The position numbers were made by a program, and so were the translations under genes. The notes below the pieces were generated by a model. The model did not search any database. It worked only from the letters and a program-made list of their open reading frames with translations, and was not told the DNA's origin. Below, in pieces: positions 41,054 through 48,428 of a stretch of 48,428 nt of DNA. Numbering within the stretch: the first letter of the stretch is position 1; each line of letters opens with the position of its first letter. The DNA is taken from assembly GCA_024679955.1 (NCBI GenBank), contig JAILCQ010000002.1:1-48428 (forward strand). The letters run 5' to 3'. The DNA is from Bacillota bacterium. Its GTDB lineage: Bacteria > Bacillota > Dehalobacteriia > UBA4068.

Positions 41054-42558
41054 GCGCCCACCCCCTTCGGAATATGAATCGTAACCTTTGTCCCGAGCTC
41101 TGGGACGCTGTTGATATCCACTTTTGCCTGCATCACTTTATCCAGCCTGAAAATGATGTTCTTTAAACCGGTGGAATCCTGTCTTCCGGCCTCCACACTT
41201 TTTTTTATGGCGGAAATATCGAAACCGACGCCGTCGTCCAAAACCTCCACGATCCAGGCCTCCGGCGTTTCTCCGCTGCGAACGGTAACGCTGCCGCCTT
41301 TTGCCCCCCGCTGATATATGCCGTGGCGGATGGCGTTTTCCACCAACGGCTGAACGCTCAGGGGCACAATGGAAAAATTCTTTACGGGAATATCGTAGAT
41401 AATATTCAGTTTGTCGCCGAAACGCATTTTTTCAATGTTGACATAGGATTTGATGTTTACGATCTCCTGTTCAAAAGGGATCGGCGAATCATTGGCCATG
41501 GCCCGAACGCAGCTTCGCAAGTGAACGGTGAAATCGCCCAACAGTTCCGAGGCATATTCGGGATCATCCAATAAGACCTCCTGTATGGAGCCTAAAGCAT
41601 TGTACAAAAAATGGGGCTGCATCTGGCTGGTGGAATTGCGGATACGGCTCATCTGCAAGGCGTTTTCCAGATCCCGCACTTCTTTTTCACGCCGCTGTTG
41701 CTCCGTCAGATCATATATGACGCAAAAAGCCATAACATCTCCGGATACGTTATCCTGATAGAGATGAAAAAGCTCTTTGCAAGGTTGCTCATCCCCGTTT
41801 TCTTTGACCACGGAAAAGGATACGGAGGCGCGTTTTTCGCCTTTTTCAAAACAGTTCAGCAAATATTCCCTGCCGCTGATCAACGCATACCGCTCTTTAT
41901 TTTCTACAATCTGATTCTCGCATACCCAGGCGTTCAAATCGCTATAGACGGTTTGCCCGGAGGCTGTCGAAAACTTCTTCGTTGCCGCCGTGTTCACCGA
42001 GGAATAGTACAGAGAGCGTTCCAAGACGATATCCTTGGTCAGGTTGATTTCGATATATCCCGCCGCGCTGGACAGGATGGCTTCCATATGGTTCTTTTCT
42101 TTTTGATACATGGAGGAAAGGGCTTCCGTATGCGCCTGTTCCTGCCGCAGCGTTTCATCCACATCCCGCACGCCCAGCAGAATATGCCGGCGGTCGCCTA
42201 CCTTGCCAAGGGTGGCGCGTACTTTGTGGTAGATCGGTTTGCCGTCTATCAGCAGCCGGTAGACAAAGGAATAGTATTTTTCCCTGTCCAGGGCGGCAAG
42301 CATTTTTTCCCTATCCAGCATTTTTAATACATATTCACAATCCTCCGGATGGACGGCTCTCGGAACATAAGAAGCTAACGATGCAAAAAAGTCGTCGCCG
42401 CCTTCCGCGATCTTATGCCGGCTATAGACGCCGCTTTCATAATAGCACTGATAGGCTGAGGTCTCTACATCGATATCGTAAATGCTCTCATAGTTTTCAA
42501 AAAGCGCATGGGTGATCGCCTCATACGACAATTCATTTTTGGGATTGTTCTTTTTCAT
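41050..42558 (-). CDS. soluble sensor histidine kinase, LytS/YesM-type core
   Basis: The 502-aa protein has no transmembrane segment, so it senses a cytoplasmic signal. Two PAS-like regions (about residues 25-140 and 155-290) precede a coiled linker. The phospho-accepting histidine is H316 in SQMQPHFLYNALGSIQEVL, the His_kinase motif of the LytS/YesM group. The ATPase part contains PLVENAIRHGI, EVLDDGVGFDI and GLKNIIFRLDKVM. It forms an overlapping pair with the response regulator gene. Confidence 0.92.
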   Translation of the reverse strand: MKKNNPKNELSYEAITHALFENYESIYDIDVETSAYQCYYESGVYSRHKIAEGGDDFFASLASYVPRAVHPEDCEYVLKMLDREKMLAALDREKYYSFVYRLLIDGKPIYHKVRATLGKVGDRRHILLGVRDVDETLRQEQAHTEALSSMYQKEKNHMEAILSSAAGYIEINLTKDIVLERSLYYSSVNTAATKKFSTASGQTVYSDLNAWVCENQIVENKERYALISGREYLLNCFEKGEKRASVSFSVVKENGDEQPCKELFHLYQDNVSGDVMAFCVIYDLTEQQRREKEVRDLENALQMSRIRNSTSQMQPHFLYNALGSIQEVLLDDPEYASELLGDFTVHLRSCVRAMANDSPIPFEQEIVNIKSYVNIEKMRFGDKLNIIYDIPVKNFSIVPLSVQPLVENAIRHGIYQRGAKGGSVTVRSGETPEAWIVEVLDDGVGFDISAIKKSVEAGRQDSTGLKNIIFRLDKVMQAKVDINSVPELGTKVTIHIPKGVGA

Positions 42559-43087
42559 AGATATAATTCCACCCGTTCTTAAATCAATTGATTCGCGGCA
42601 TCATAAAAGCATAGAGTATACGCATTTTCTGTCCAGGAAATCCCTACCGCCGGCATGTTATAGCGGACAACCTGAAAACATACGGCATATCCGGGAAAAC
42701 TGCAAACCGGTTGTTTTACGGTTTCCCTATTCTCGCAAACAGATGATCTATAATATCTGTTTATTTTATCATACAATTCCAATACTAACGCTTTACTTAT
42801 AAACGATCCTCTCCGTCCATTCTTTTTTCGTTCTTTCATATGCATAGCGGTATCAAAAACCAATTATACGGCGGCTGCATCACCCAGCCGCCGTATAATT
42901 GCCTCGTCAGCTTACTTTTATCGTACGCTTCCGGCGATTTCAACCGCAGCCGGCGACATCGCGACAAGCGCAAAACACAGTAAACAAATCTGCGGCATGG
43001 AAAATAAAAGAGGGAAAAACGATTTTCACACCGCAGATCTGCTCAATTTTTCAAGCTTTTAAGTAAAACTACACAAGTAAAAACCGC
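42559..43087. other. 528-bp intergenic region
   Basis: No gene is supported. A 94-codon frame on the minus strand (42579-42863) has no ribosome binding site and starts inside a terminator stem, so it was not accepted. The region contains the strong hairpin at 42861-42901 and, between about 42700 and 42800, AT-rich sequence where the kinase promoter is expected. The part 42902-43087 shows no clear feature. Confidence 0.5.
42861..42901 (-). terminator. 17-bp perfect hairpin, probable bidirectional terminator
   Basis: The arms CAATTATACGGCGGCTG and CAGCCGCCGTATAATTG pair without mismatch around a 7-base loop. On the minus strand GGTTTTTG follows. It probably ends the transcript of the membrane protein gene at 43088. 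Confidence 0.7.
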
Positions 43088-43846
43088 CTACTCTTCTTCC
43101 AGTTCCAGATCATCCGCATCCGCGCCGTCCGTCACCACGCCGGTGATATCGTCGCGCTTGGCGCAAAAGGCGCACAGGCGGGTACGGTTGGCCGCGATGG
43201 CCTGTTCCACGGTGCCGTAAGTCAATTGATCACTGTGGTTCAAAGCCTGGCAATCGTCATGGGTATGATAGACATGACCAAAGGGCGACCAATACACGTC
43301 GTCGGCAATGGCGTTGATGGCAGCCTGCTGCTGTTCCTCAGACACAGGGTTGAAATCATAGCTGGCCAAACCGCCGATCAGCAAAGCGATCACGGCCACC
43401 ACCGTGGCGATGGCTTTGGTCTTTTTGTCTGCTTCTTTACTGGTGAGCAGGATGATGATGAAGGGTAAAAAGGCTATCACGCAGGCGATCAGGCCCATAT
43501 TGTTCCACAGCCAGAACGTAAGCGGGTTCTTTTCCGATGCGGGGCGGATGTGGTTTGCTTTTTTCCAAAGCTGGGAGCCGATAATGACGCAGGCCAGATC
43601 CAGGATCAGCAGAACGATAAGCTGCGTCATCGACGGCATAAAGCTGAGACTCCATTTGCCCAGCGCCACCAACAGCGCCAAAACCTCAAAACCGACAGCC
43701 AGCAGCCAAAGGACAATCGCGCCTATGCGCAGTCCGGTAGCGTTACCCACCGGTGCGGCAGCTTGCGGCGGCTTTTTTTTCGAGCCGGCGGCGACGATTT
43801 CCCCGGTATCGGCCGAAACGATCTTTTTCTTTTTTTCTTCTGCCAT
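43088..43846 (-). CDS. membrane protein with C-terminal His/Cys motif
   Basis: The 252-aa protein has a lysine-rich N-terminus and four hydrophobic helices (about residues 38-165). The C-terminal domain contains GHVYHTHDDCQALNHSDQ followed by RLCAFCAKRDD. The spacing H-x3-C ... C-x2-C resembles a short metal-binding motif seen at the ends of various secreted or membrane proteins. The tail is acidic. I do not recognise the whole protein. It has a near-consensus promoter upstream. Confidence 0.85.
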   Translation of the reverse strand: MAEEKKKKIVSADTGEIVAAGSKKKPPQAAAPVGNATGLRIGAIVLWLLAVGFEVLALLVALGKWSLSFMPSMTQLIVLLILDLACVIIGSQLWKKANHIRPASEKNPLTFWLWNNMGLIACVIAFLPFIIILLTSKEADKKTKAIATVVAVIALLIGGLASYDFNPVSEEQQQAAINAIADDVYWSPFGHVYHTHDDCQALNHSDQLTYGTVEQAIAANRTRLCAFCAKRDDITGVVTDGADADDLELEEE

Positions 43847-43890
43847 AGTATTCGTCCCCTTTATGTTTTTTCTGCAAAAGTCACATAACT

Positions 43891-43919
43891 ATTATAATCG
43901 TTTTTTAATATCCTGACAA
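43891..43919 (-). promoter_or_regulatory. sigma-A promoter of the membrane protein gene
   Basis: The minus strand shows TTGTCA, 17 bases, TATAAT, about 45 bases before the start codon. Confidence 0.75.
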
Positions 43920-43970
43920 GGCATTCCGTTAAAAACCAACGGCCAAGAAACGGCATTTGCGGCAAAAAAA

Positions 43971-43999
43971 TTGACAGACCATGTTCCGCTTTGTATAAT
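43971..43999 (+). promoter_or_regulatory. sigma-A promoter of the DUF937 gene
   Basis: TTGACA, 17 bases and TATAAT form a perfect consensus promoter, 33 bases before the ATG. It is divergent from the promoter at 43891-43919. Confidence 0.85.
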
Positions 44000-44032
44000 G
44001 AAATCAAATATCTGTTTTAGGAGGTATCGTTC

Positions 44033-44554
44033 ATGGATATAACCGAAGTCATCAGCAAATTGCTGAGCGGAGACAGCATCGATAACATCAGCCAAAGAAC
44101 CGGCGCCGCGCAAGTCGACGTTAAGAAAGTTTTGGCTTCCGCCCTGCCCAATCTGCTAAGCGGCGTAGAGCAACAAACCAAAGACGACGATAAGGTGGAG
44201 GGCTTTGCCGGCGCTCTGGCGTCCCATTCCCAGGATGACGCTTCCGACCTGGCCGCCTTTTTGAACAACGTGGATCTGGAAGACGGCGGCAAAATCGTCG
44301 GCCATCTTCTGGGCGCCGGCCGTGAAGACGCCACCCAAAAAGCAGCCAACGCTTCCGGGCTCAATTTGGCCAACACCGGCAAGATCCTGGCCCTGGCCGC
44401 GCCGCTGCTCATGACTTTGCTGGGTCAGCAAACCAATCAGTCCCAGCAACAACAACCTACGCAGAATCCTTCCATGCTCAGCGGCCTGATGGGGAACCTT
44501 TTGGGCAATATGGATCTGGGCGGCTTGCTGCTGAAACTCCTGGGCATGAAATAA
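44033..44554 (+). CDS. DUF937 family protein
   Basis: The 173-aa protein matches the DUF937 pattern. An N-terminal helical part (ISKLLSGDSIDNISQRTGAAQVDVKKVLASALPNLLSGVEQQ) is followed by a repeat-like middle (LAAFLNNVDLEDGGKIVGHLLGAG) and the hydrophobic segment GKILALAAPLLMTLLGQQ. A Q-rich linker and a C-terminal glycine/leucine-rich tail (LSGLMGNLLGNMDLGGLLLKLLG) end the protein. The function of the family is unknown. AGGAGG lies eight bases before the ATG. Confidence 0.92.
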   Translation: MDITEVISKLLSGDSIDNISQRTGAAQVDVKKVLASALPNLLSGVEQQTKDDDKVEGFAGALASHSQDDASDLAAFLNNVDLEDGGKIVGHLLGAGREDATQKAANASGLNLANTGKILALAAPLLMTLLGQQTNQSQQQQPTQNPSMLSGLMGNLLGNMDLGGLLLKLLGMK

Positions 44555-44605
44555 GACATTGCCGGGTACAGTGGCAAATGTCACATCCTAATATATACGA
44601 AACAA

Positions 44606-44637
44606 CAGACGCCGCCGGGAACATCCGGCGGCGTCTG
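44606..44637 (+). terminator. hairpin after the DUF937 gene
   Basis: CAGACGCCGCCGG and CCGGCGGCGTCTG pair over 13 bp around a 6-base loop. No T run follows directly, so it is either a rho-independent terminator of weak type or an mRNA-stabilising hairpin. Confidence 0.6.
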
Positions 44638-44672
44638 ACCGTCTGTAAACCGATTATCTTTTTCTGAAAGGA

Positions 44673-44700
44673 TTGATAATCCGCAAAACAATGGTATACT
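44673..44700 (+). promoter_or_regulatory. sigma-A promoter of the lipoprotein gene
   Basis: TTGATA, 16 bases and TATACT lie about 66 bases before the start codon. Confidence 0.65.
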
Positions 44701-44765
44701 ATTTACCGTACATCCGCAATTGCGGATGCGGCAATCCCATTATTAAAAAAAGGAGCGTAGAAAAA

Positions 44766-45119
44766 ATGAAAAAAGCAAGCATCCTGACTATCGTTCTTGT
44801 CCTGGCCATCGTCTGCTCGCTTCTGGCCGCCTGCGCCACCACCGGCGACGACACGGCTGCCGGCGGCGACACGATCGTCGGCGATTGGGCGTCCGAATCG
44901 TTCAGCGGCGCCTACGTCTATACCTTTAATGAAGACGGCACCGGCAACTATGACGCAGCGGGCACGGACATGCCTTTCACCTACACCATCGACGACAGCA
45001 ACCTGTCCATCCTCTATGATGGAGATACGTTGCCCTTCGAGACCGTTTACACCATCGACGGCACGACCCTGACCATCAAGGACAGCCTGGACAACGACGT
45101 GATCTATCACAAGCAATAA
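44766..45119 (+). CDS. small lipoprotein with lipocalin-like beta domain
   Basis: The 117-aa protein has a lipoprotein signal (ILTIVLVLAIVCSLLAAC) with the lipidated cysteine near residue 21. A short linker is followed by a beta-strand-rich domain: IVGDWASES, YVYTFNEDGTGNYDAAGTDMPFTYTIDDSNLSILYDGDTL, then TVYTIDGTTLTIKDS. This fits the small lipocalin-like/DUF5640 proteins of Clostridia. AAAGGAG lies before the ATG at 44766; an upstream ATG lacks a site. The ligand is unknown. Confidence 0.88.
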   Translation: MKKASILTIVLVLAIVCSLLAACATTGDDTAAGGDTIVGDWASESFSGAYVYTFNEDGTGNYDAAGTDMPFTYTIDDSNLSILYDGDTLPFETVYTIDGTTLTIKDSLDNDVIYHKQ

Positions 45120-45156
45120 GCGGATAGAATCCATCGGCCCTATTGTGTATCCTTCA

Positions 45157-45194
45157 AAAAACCTCTTTTGTCCGGAAAGACAAAAGAGGTTTTT
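45157..45194 (+). terminator. strong bidirectional terminator
   Basis: AAAAACCTCTTTTGTC and GACAAAAGAGGTTTTT pair over 16 bp around a 6-base loop, with A run and T run on opposite sides. Confidence 0.88.
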
Positions 45195-45518
45195 GCTGTG
45201 CGGATTGCATTTTCCGTAGACAGAATGCCGCCCATGGAAAACCCGCCCCCAAAGACTTCCGCGATCTCCCTGCGTATCGCCAGATCATTCCTGCTTATGG
45301 CATTTTGATTGCGCCGTTTTCATCCCCCTGTTTTATTTTTTTGTTTTCTAAGCTATAATAGATGCAAGCTTTTGGGTAGTATTGTCCCCTTCTATGAAGT
45401 TCTGTACAGAAAGCTATGCCTCGGCCGCATGGAAAAATGGGGGCAGGAGTTCGCCCCGGCGGCGAAAACAACCGGCCGATAGTAAAACAGGAAGACGAAT
45501 AAAAGGAGATGATTTTGC
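45195..45518. other. upstream region of the VanW gene
   Basis: No gene is seen. A TATAAT lies at 45354-45359 with only a weak TTTTAT at the -35 position. From there a leader of about 155 bases would precede the VanW start; it contains a small GGGGC/GCCCC hairpin near 45434-45455. Confidence 0.45.
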
Positions 45519-46340
45519 ATGGAGCGACAGCCCGGCCAAACGCCAAAGCCCATCAAACGTTCCGCGCTTCGTTTGCGGACCGGAAAAGCATATTATACCG
45601 CAAAACGCTATTGGCAGTGGCTAAAGCTGAACAAGGCGCTGGCCAGCGAACGGCAGGCCGAATTGCTCCCCTATCGATACTTTTCCCATCAAACGCCTCT
45701 GCGCAGAAAACTGAAAAATGTAGATATGTGGATGCAGGACAATAAAGTCGTAAATCTGAAAATCGCCGCCGCCAAGGTGGATAAAATCCTGCTGCGGCCC
45801 GGCGAAGTGTTCAGCTATTGGCGGCTCATCGGCAAGCCGGCGAAAGCCAAGGGATATCTGCCCGGTATGGCATTGCGAAACGGCGCTTTCTTTGCCGAAA
45901 CCGGCGGCGGGCTGTGCCAGCTTTCCAATCTGATCTTTTGGATGACGCTGCACACGCCCTTGACCGTGACAGAGCGTCACCGGCACGGATACGATGTTTT
46001 TCCCGACGCCGATCGAACCCAGCCCTTTGGCAGCGGCGCGACCTGCTTTTACCCATACGGGGATTTGATGATCCATAACGACACGCAGGATACGTATCAG
46101 TTATGTATCCGCGTAGGCGAGGAATACTTATATGGGGAATGGCGGGTATCTGCCGAGCCGCGCCGCATCTATAAGATCGTGGAGAAAAACCATAGATTTC
46201 AATCTGAATACTGGGGCGGCTATACGCGGCATAATGAGCTGCATCAGCAATGCTTTGATTTGCATAAGAATCTGCTGTATGAAAAACCGATCATTCAAAA
46301 TTCGGCCATCACCATGTATTCGCCGCTGCTGCCCGATTGA
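45519..46340 (+). CDS. VanW family protein
   Basis: The 273-aa protein has the VanW domain with LRPGEVFSYWRLIGKPAKAKGYLPGMALRNG, then GGGLCQLSNLIFWMTLHTPLTVTERHRHGYDVFPDADRTQPFGSGATCFYPYGDL. These are the conserved stretches of the family, whose role is unknown although it was first noted near vancomycin resistance genes. No van genes are present here. There is no signal peptide, as in other stand-alone VanW proteins. AAAGGAG lies before the ATG. Confidence 0.93.
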   Translation: MERQPGQTPKPIKRSALRLRTGKAYYTAKRYWQWLKLNKALASERQAELLPYRYFSHQTPLRRKLKNVDMWMQDNKVVNLKIAAAKVDKILLRPGEVFSYWRLIGKPAKAKGYLPGMALRNGAFFAETGGGLCQLSNLIFWMTLHTPLTVTERHRHGYDVFPDADRTQPFGSGATCFYPYGDLMIHNDTQDTYQLCIRVGEEYLYGEWRVSAEPRRIYKIVEKNHRFQSEYWGGYTRHNELHQQCFDLHKNLLYEKPIIQNSAITMYSPLLPD

Positions 46341-46553
46341 TACCCGCGCAACGCCCGCCGTATCAGCCGGCGGTTTACGCCTGTCTTTATGGCACCGGCC
46401 AAATGAGCAGGCTCTCCGAAGACAAATTCCTTTTATTGCATAGGCCGATCGCCGAGGAAAGCGGCGGCAGCATGGCTATGGGCGGTATAGCGCTTTTCCT
46501 GGGGGCAAACGGCATGCGCTTTATTCATTTATTTTAGAAAGCGAGGTTTTATT

Positions 46554-46751
46554 ATGAAAAAGAAAAAGTACATTCCTTATGAGAAGCTCTCCAAAAAGAA
46601 ACAACGCGAATGGAACGCGGCAAAACGCGTTACCTGGGGCCCGCTGAATCCGGTAACACGGAAACCGGCCAATCCCAAAGCCTACGACCGGCAAAAGGCG
46701 CGCAGACGGCTATATGACGACCATGCTAGCGCGCCTTTTGTTTTTGTATAA
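46554..46751 (+). CDS. small basic protein of unknown function
   Basis: The 65-aa protein is strongly basic (KKKKYIPYEKLSKKKQREWNAAKR, then NPVTRKPANPKAYDRQKARRR) and may bind nucleic acid. Similar short proteins with a GPLNPVTRKP-type segment seem familiar from Clostridia, but no function is known to me. GCGAGG lies eight bases before the ATG. The terminator begins one base after the stop. Confidence 0.75.
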   Translation: MKKKKYIPYEKLSKKKQREWNAAKRVTWGPLNPVTRKPANPKAYDRQKARRRLYDDHASAPFVFV

Positions 46752-46796
46752 AAAAACCTCTTTTGCCATGCCTGACGAAAGAGGTTTTTGTTTTTT
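46752..46796 (+). terminator. terminator between convergent genes
   Basis: AAAAACCTCTTT and AAAGAGGTTTTT pair over 12 bp around a 14-base loop, followed by GTTTTTT. It works for the small basic gene and, with the A run on the left, probably also for the DMT exporter gene. The arms repeat the sequence of the terminator at 45157-45194. Confidence 0.85.
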
Positions 46797-46822
46797 ATCG
46801 TACGGCGCGCCGGTTCTTCGCC

Positions 46823-47734
46823 TTATGCCGTTTGCCGGTTCAAAAGCACTACCGCGGCCAGGATCAAAAGCATGCCCAGGCCGGAAAGAACGGTCAGCGG
46901 CTCGGCAAAGACCAGTATGCCCACAAGCGTGGCCACCATCGGTTCCACGGTGGCAAGTATCCCCGCTTTGCTGGCCTCCACCGTGCGCAGGCCCAGCGTA
47001 TACGTTTGAAAGGGGATCACCGCCGTGATCAGGGCGGTAAGGACGCAGATCAGCAGCAGGAGCGGCAAATTTTCCGCCCGGGCAAAGGTGGCCAGCATAT
47101 CCGCCGGCCGGCAAATCAGCAAGGAACCAACGCCGGCGAACAAAAAGGTATAGGCGGTCACCGTATAGGGAGAATAGCGGCGCAGCGCTACCGTGCCCAA
47201 AATGCTGTACAGTCCATAGCCCAGGCCGGAACCCAGGCCGATCAGCAATCCCCAAACCGTCACCCCTTCCCCGGATATACCGGAAACCAGGATGCAGCCC
47301 AGGAAGGCAAGAGCCAGAGCCAAAAGCTTCCGCCCGGTCAGTTTTTCCCGGAAGAACAGCACCGACATCAGCATGATCCAAATGGGCGAGGTATACAGAA
47401 GGATCGCCGCTGCGGAAAGCGACATCATGGAAATGGCCGTAAAATAGCAGACGGTGAAAAAAAGAATGCTGCCGAAGCCCAGGCCCAGGAAAAGCGGGAT
47501 ATCTTTTACGGACAGACGAAAACCGGCAGGCTCTTTCATCAGCAGCAGCAAGCAGAAAAACACCGCGGCCAGGGCGACGCGAATCGCCACCACCTGGATG
47601 GAACTGAAGCCGACGGCGTTGAGATAGCGGACGAATATACCCATGCTGCCCCAAAAGCAGCCGGCCAAAAGGATCAGCGCCGGGCCGATGTTTCTTTTGT
47701 TGTTCTCCGCCATATCGGTTCTCTCCCTGTACAT
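46823..47734 (-). CDS. EamA/RhaT-type DMT transporter
   Basis: The 303-aa protein has ten transmembrane helices in two EamA repeats, beginning GPALILLAGCFWGSMGIFVRYLN and, in the second half, GLLIGLGSGLGYGLYSILGTVALRRYSPYTVTAYTFLFAGVG. The end (KAGILATVEPMVATLVGILVFAEPLT) is the conserved last part of the fold. Such proteins export amino acids or other metabolites; the substrate is not predictable. It has its own TTGACA-17-TATCAT promoter. Confidence 0.95.
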   Translation of the reverse strand: MYRERTDMAENNKRNIGPALILLAGCFWGSMGIFVRYLNAVGFSSIQVVAIRVALAAVFFCLLLLMKEPAGFRLSVKDIPLFLGLGFGSILFFTVCYFTAISMMSLSAAAILLYTSPIWIMLMSVLFFREKLTGRKLLALALAFLGCILVSGISGEGVTVWGLLIGLGSGLGYGLYSILGTVALRRYSPYTVTAYTFLFAGVGSLLICRPADMLATFARAENLPLLLLICVLTALITAVIPFQTYTLGLRTVEASKAGILATVEPMVATLVGILVFAEPLTVLSGLGMLLILAAVVLLNRQTA

Positions 47735-47787
47735 GAAGGTCTATCTGCCATGGCTGCAGGCATGGCAAAGGGCTTTACGCGAACTGC

Positions 47788-47816
47788 ATGATAGCATATT
47801 GCCCGTTGTTTGTCAA
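47788..47816 (-). promoter_or_regulatory. sigma-A promoter of the DMT transporter gene
   Basis: The minus strand shows TTGACA, 17 bases, TATCAT, about 54 bases before the start codon. Confidence 0.75.
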
Positions 47817-47863
47817 ATGCCCATGGTTTTTCTCATTTTCATCCATTCTCATGTGTTTGCAGA

Positions 47864-47907
47864 CAAAAAGGCAGACGCTGTGGCTGATTTCGACGCGCCT
47901 GCCTTTT
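47864..47907 (-). terminator. terminator of the small membrane protein gene
   Basis: AAAAGGCAG (47866-47874) and CTGCCTTTT (47899-47907) form the stem. On the minus strand it ends in CTTTTTG. Confidence 0.7.
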
Positions 47908-47976
47908 CGCTTTTTATGTCCTCTATTCTATATCTTTCCCCAGGCATGCGCCGCGGCAAGAGGCATGGGGATACCT

Positions 47977-48174
47977 TTATTTGGATTTTTTGTGCAGGAA
48001 CAGCAAATATCCCATGACGGCAGCCACTGCCAAAGGAAAACCCAAGTCGTTTCCTGCAGAAAACTGATAAACGTTTCCGGTAATAAACGTGGAAAACAGG
48101 TATTCAAACAGATTCCAAAAAGCGATCACCAAAACCACAAACAGCGCAAAAGCAATATACTTGTTTTTCATCAT
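47977..48174 (-). CDS. small two-TM membrane protein
   Basis: The 65-aa protein has two hydrophobic segments (about residues 7-29, IAFALFVVLVIAFWNLFEYLF, and 45-60, GFPLAVAAVMGYLLFL) joined by a short polar loop, and a lysine-rich end. The family is unknown. GGAGG lies five to six bases before the ATG, and a TTGAAA-17-TATAAT promoter lies upstream. Confidence 0.8.
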   Translation of the reverse strand: MMKNKYIAFALFVVLVIAFWNLFEYLFSTFITGNVYQFSAGNDLGFPLAVAAVMGYLLFLHKKSK

Positions 48175-48212
48175 GGTAGCCTCCGTAAATTGCGATCGTC
48201 CTTTCCTTGCCT

Positions 48213-48241
48213 ATTATACAAAGAAGGCCGAAGCATTTCAA
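48213..48241 (-). promoter_or_regulatory. sigma-A promoter of the small membrane protein gene
   Basis: The minus strand shows TTGAAA, 17 bases, TATAAT, about 40 bases before the start codon. Confidence 0.75.
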
Positions 48242-48250
48242 GCGGCCTGT

Positions 48251-48285
48251 AAAAAAGCGGACAAACCCGTGCCGGCAAGGGTTTG
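48251..48285 (-). terminator. terminator of the gene entering from the right edge
   Basis: The minus strand shows CAAACCC, a 10-base loop, GGGTTTG, TCCGC and then six T. It follows the partial gene at 48342-48428. Confidence 0.65.
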
Positions 48286-48341
48286 CAAAACGGGCTTCCG
48301 GCAAAAGATGAAAGACACGCCTACGTTCATTTGCGTATCGC

Positions 48342-48428
48342 CTACCACGGGCGAAGCTCAAGCGGAATTTGCTTACCGACAGCACAATCCTGGAGCTGTC
48401 TCTCGAGGTGCTCCGCCTTATCATGTCT
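48342..48428 (-). CDS. 3' end of a gene truncated by the window edge
   Basis: The minus frame is open from the window end and reads RHDKAEHLERQLQDCAVGKQ and eight more residues to a TAG. The sequence looks like a real, partly helical C-terminus, and a terminator follows 56 bases later. Other frames over this stretch on either strand look like shadows. Too little is visible to name a family. Confidence 0.5.
   Translation of the reverse strand, partial: RHDKAEHLERQLQDCAVGKQIPLELRPW

Noticed and set aside
42579-42863. 94-codon minus-strand frame before the histidine kinase
   Set aside because: There is no ribosome binding site, the start overlaps a terminator stem, and the region contains the expected promoter sequence. 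It could be reconsidered if the frame proves conserved.
46337-46537. 66-codon plus-strand frame just after the VanW gene
   Set aside because: No ribosome site, no recognisable sequence, and it overlaps the end of the VanW gene.
1-48428. CRISPR array, prophage or integrative element
   Set aside because: No regularly spaced direct repeats, phage structural genes, integrase or flanking attachment repeats were seen. The only mobile element is the IS3-family copy.
48308-48428. open plus-strand frame running off the right edge
   Set aside because: It lacks a ribosome binding site and is antisense to the more protein-like minus-strand tail, which is followed by a terminator.

Overview
The window is a chromosomal segment of an endospore-forming member of the Bacillota (Firmicutes), most likely of class Clostridia; a diderm spore former (Negativicutes) cannot be excluded. 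The grounds are the sporulation genes spoIIAA-spoIIAB-sigF, spoIVB and spo0A, strong AGGAGG-type ribosome binding sites, many near-consensus sigma-A promoters (TTGACA-17-TATAAT type), and selenium use (selA next to tRNA-Sec). Most of the window is GC-rich. The IS element at the left end and a potassium channel gene near 23 kb are visibly AT-richer.

Layout, left to right. (1) 72-1549: an IS3-family insertion sequence with 25-bp inverted repeats and an orfA broken by one in-frame stop. (2) 1620-6657, minus strand: M50 protease, trpS, scpA, scpB, an isochorismatase-family hydrolase and tadA, then an FMN-riboswitch-controlled riboflavin transporter (ribU). (3) 6870-10950: the sporulation block, with spoIIAA-AB-sigF on the minus strand behind a sigma-H-like promoter and spoIVB then spo0A on the plus strand; spo0A has a cluster of 0A boxes upstream. 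(4) 11075-17123: nicotinate phosphoribosyltransferase, then a minus-strand group: serine dehydratase, YibE/F-like membrane protein, small anchored protein, selA, tRNA-Sec. (5) 17343-22105, plus strand: DUF2156-type acyltransferase-like protein, GNAT acetyltransferase, an MtnA/eIF2B-like isomerase homologue, coaX and birA. (6) 22090-26440: accessory genes, namely a ferritin-like protein, a voltage-gated K+ channel, an HTH-Fic protein with its own palindromic promoter region, aldehyde dehydrogenase and a small Cys-rich protein. (7) 26623-30070, minus strand: an amino-acid ABC importer transcribed into malic enzyme. (8) 30360-30434: tRNA-Val. (9) 30529-38933, minus strand: a six-gene operon combining a sugar-type ABC importer with a MacA-like adaptor and a two-TM MacB-like protein. 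(10) 39205-42558: PNPOx-like protein, a 73-aa protein and a soluble histidine kinase/SARP-like response regulator pair. (11) 43088-48428: small membrane proteins, a DUF937 protein, a lipoprotein, a VanW protein and a DMT exporter; the window ends in the 3' tail of another gene.

The part that looks least explained is region 9. Its binding protein is fused to an N-terminal beta-propeller-like region. Its operon carries an unusually long coiled-coil adaptor and a MacB-core protein with no exporter ATPase, while the only ATPase is a MalK/MsmK-type importer subunit. The second candidate is the HTH-Fic gene. It retains the complete Fic motif and a C-terminal S-x3-E-G motif of the class III autoinhibited type, and a 12-bp inverted repeat overlaps its probable -10 box.
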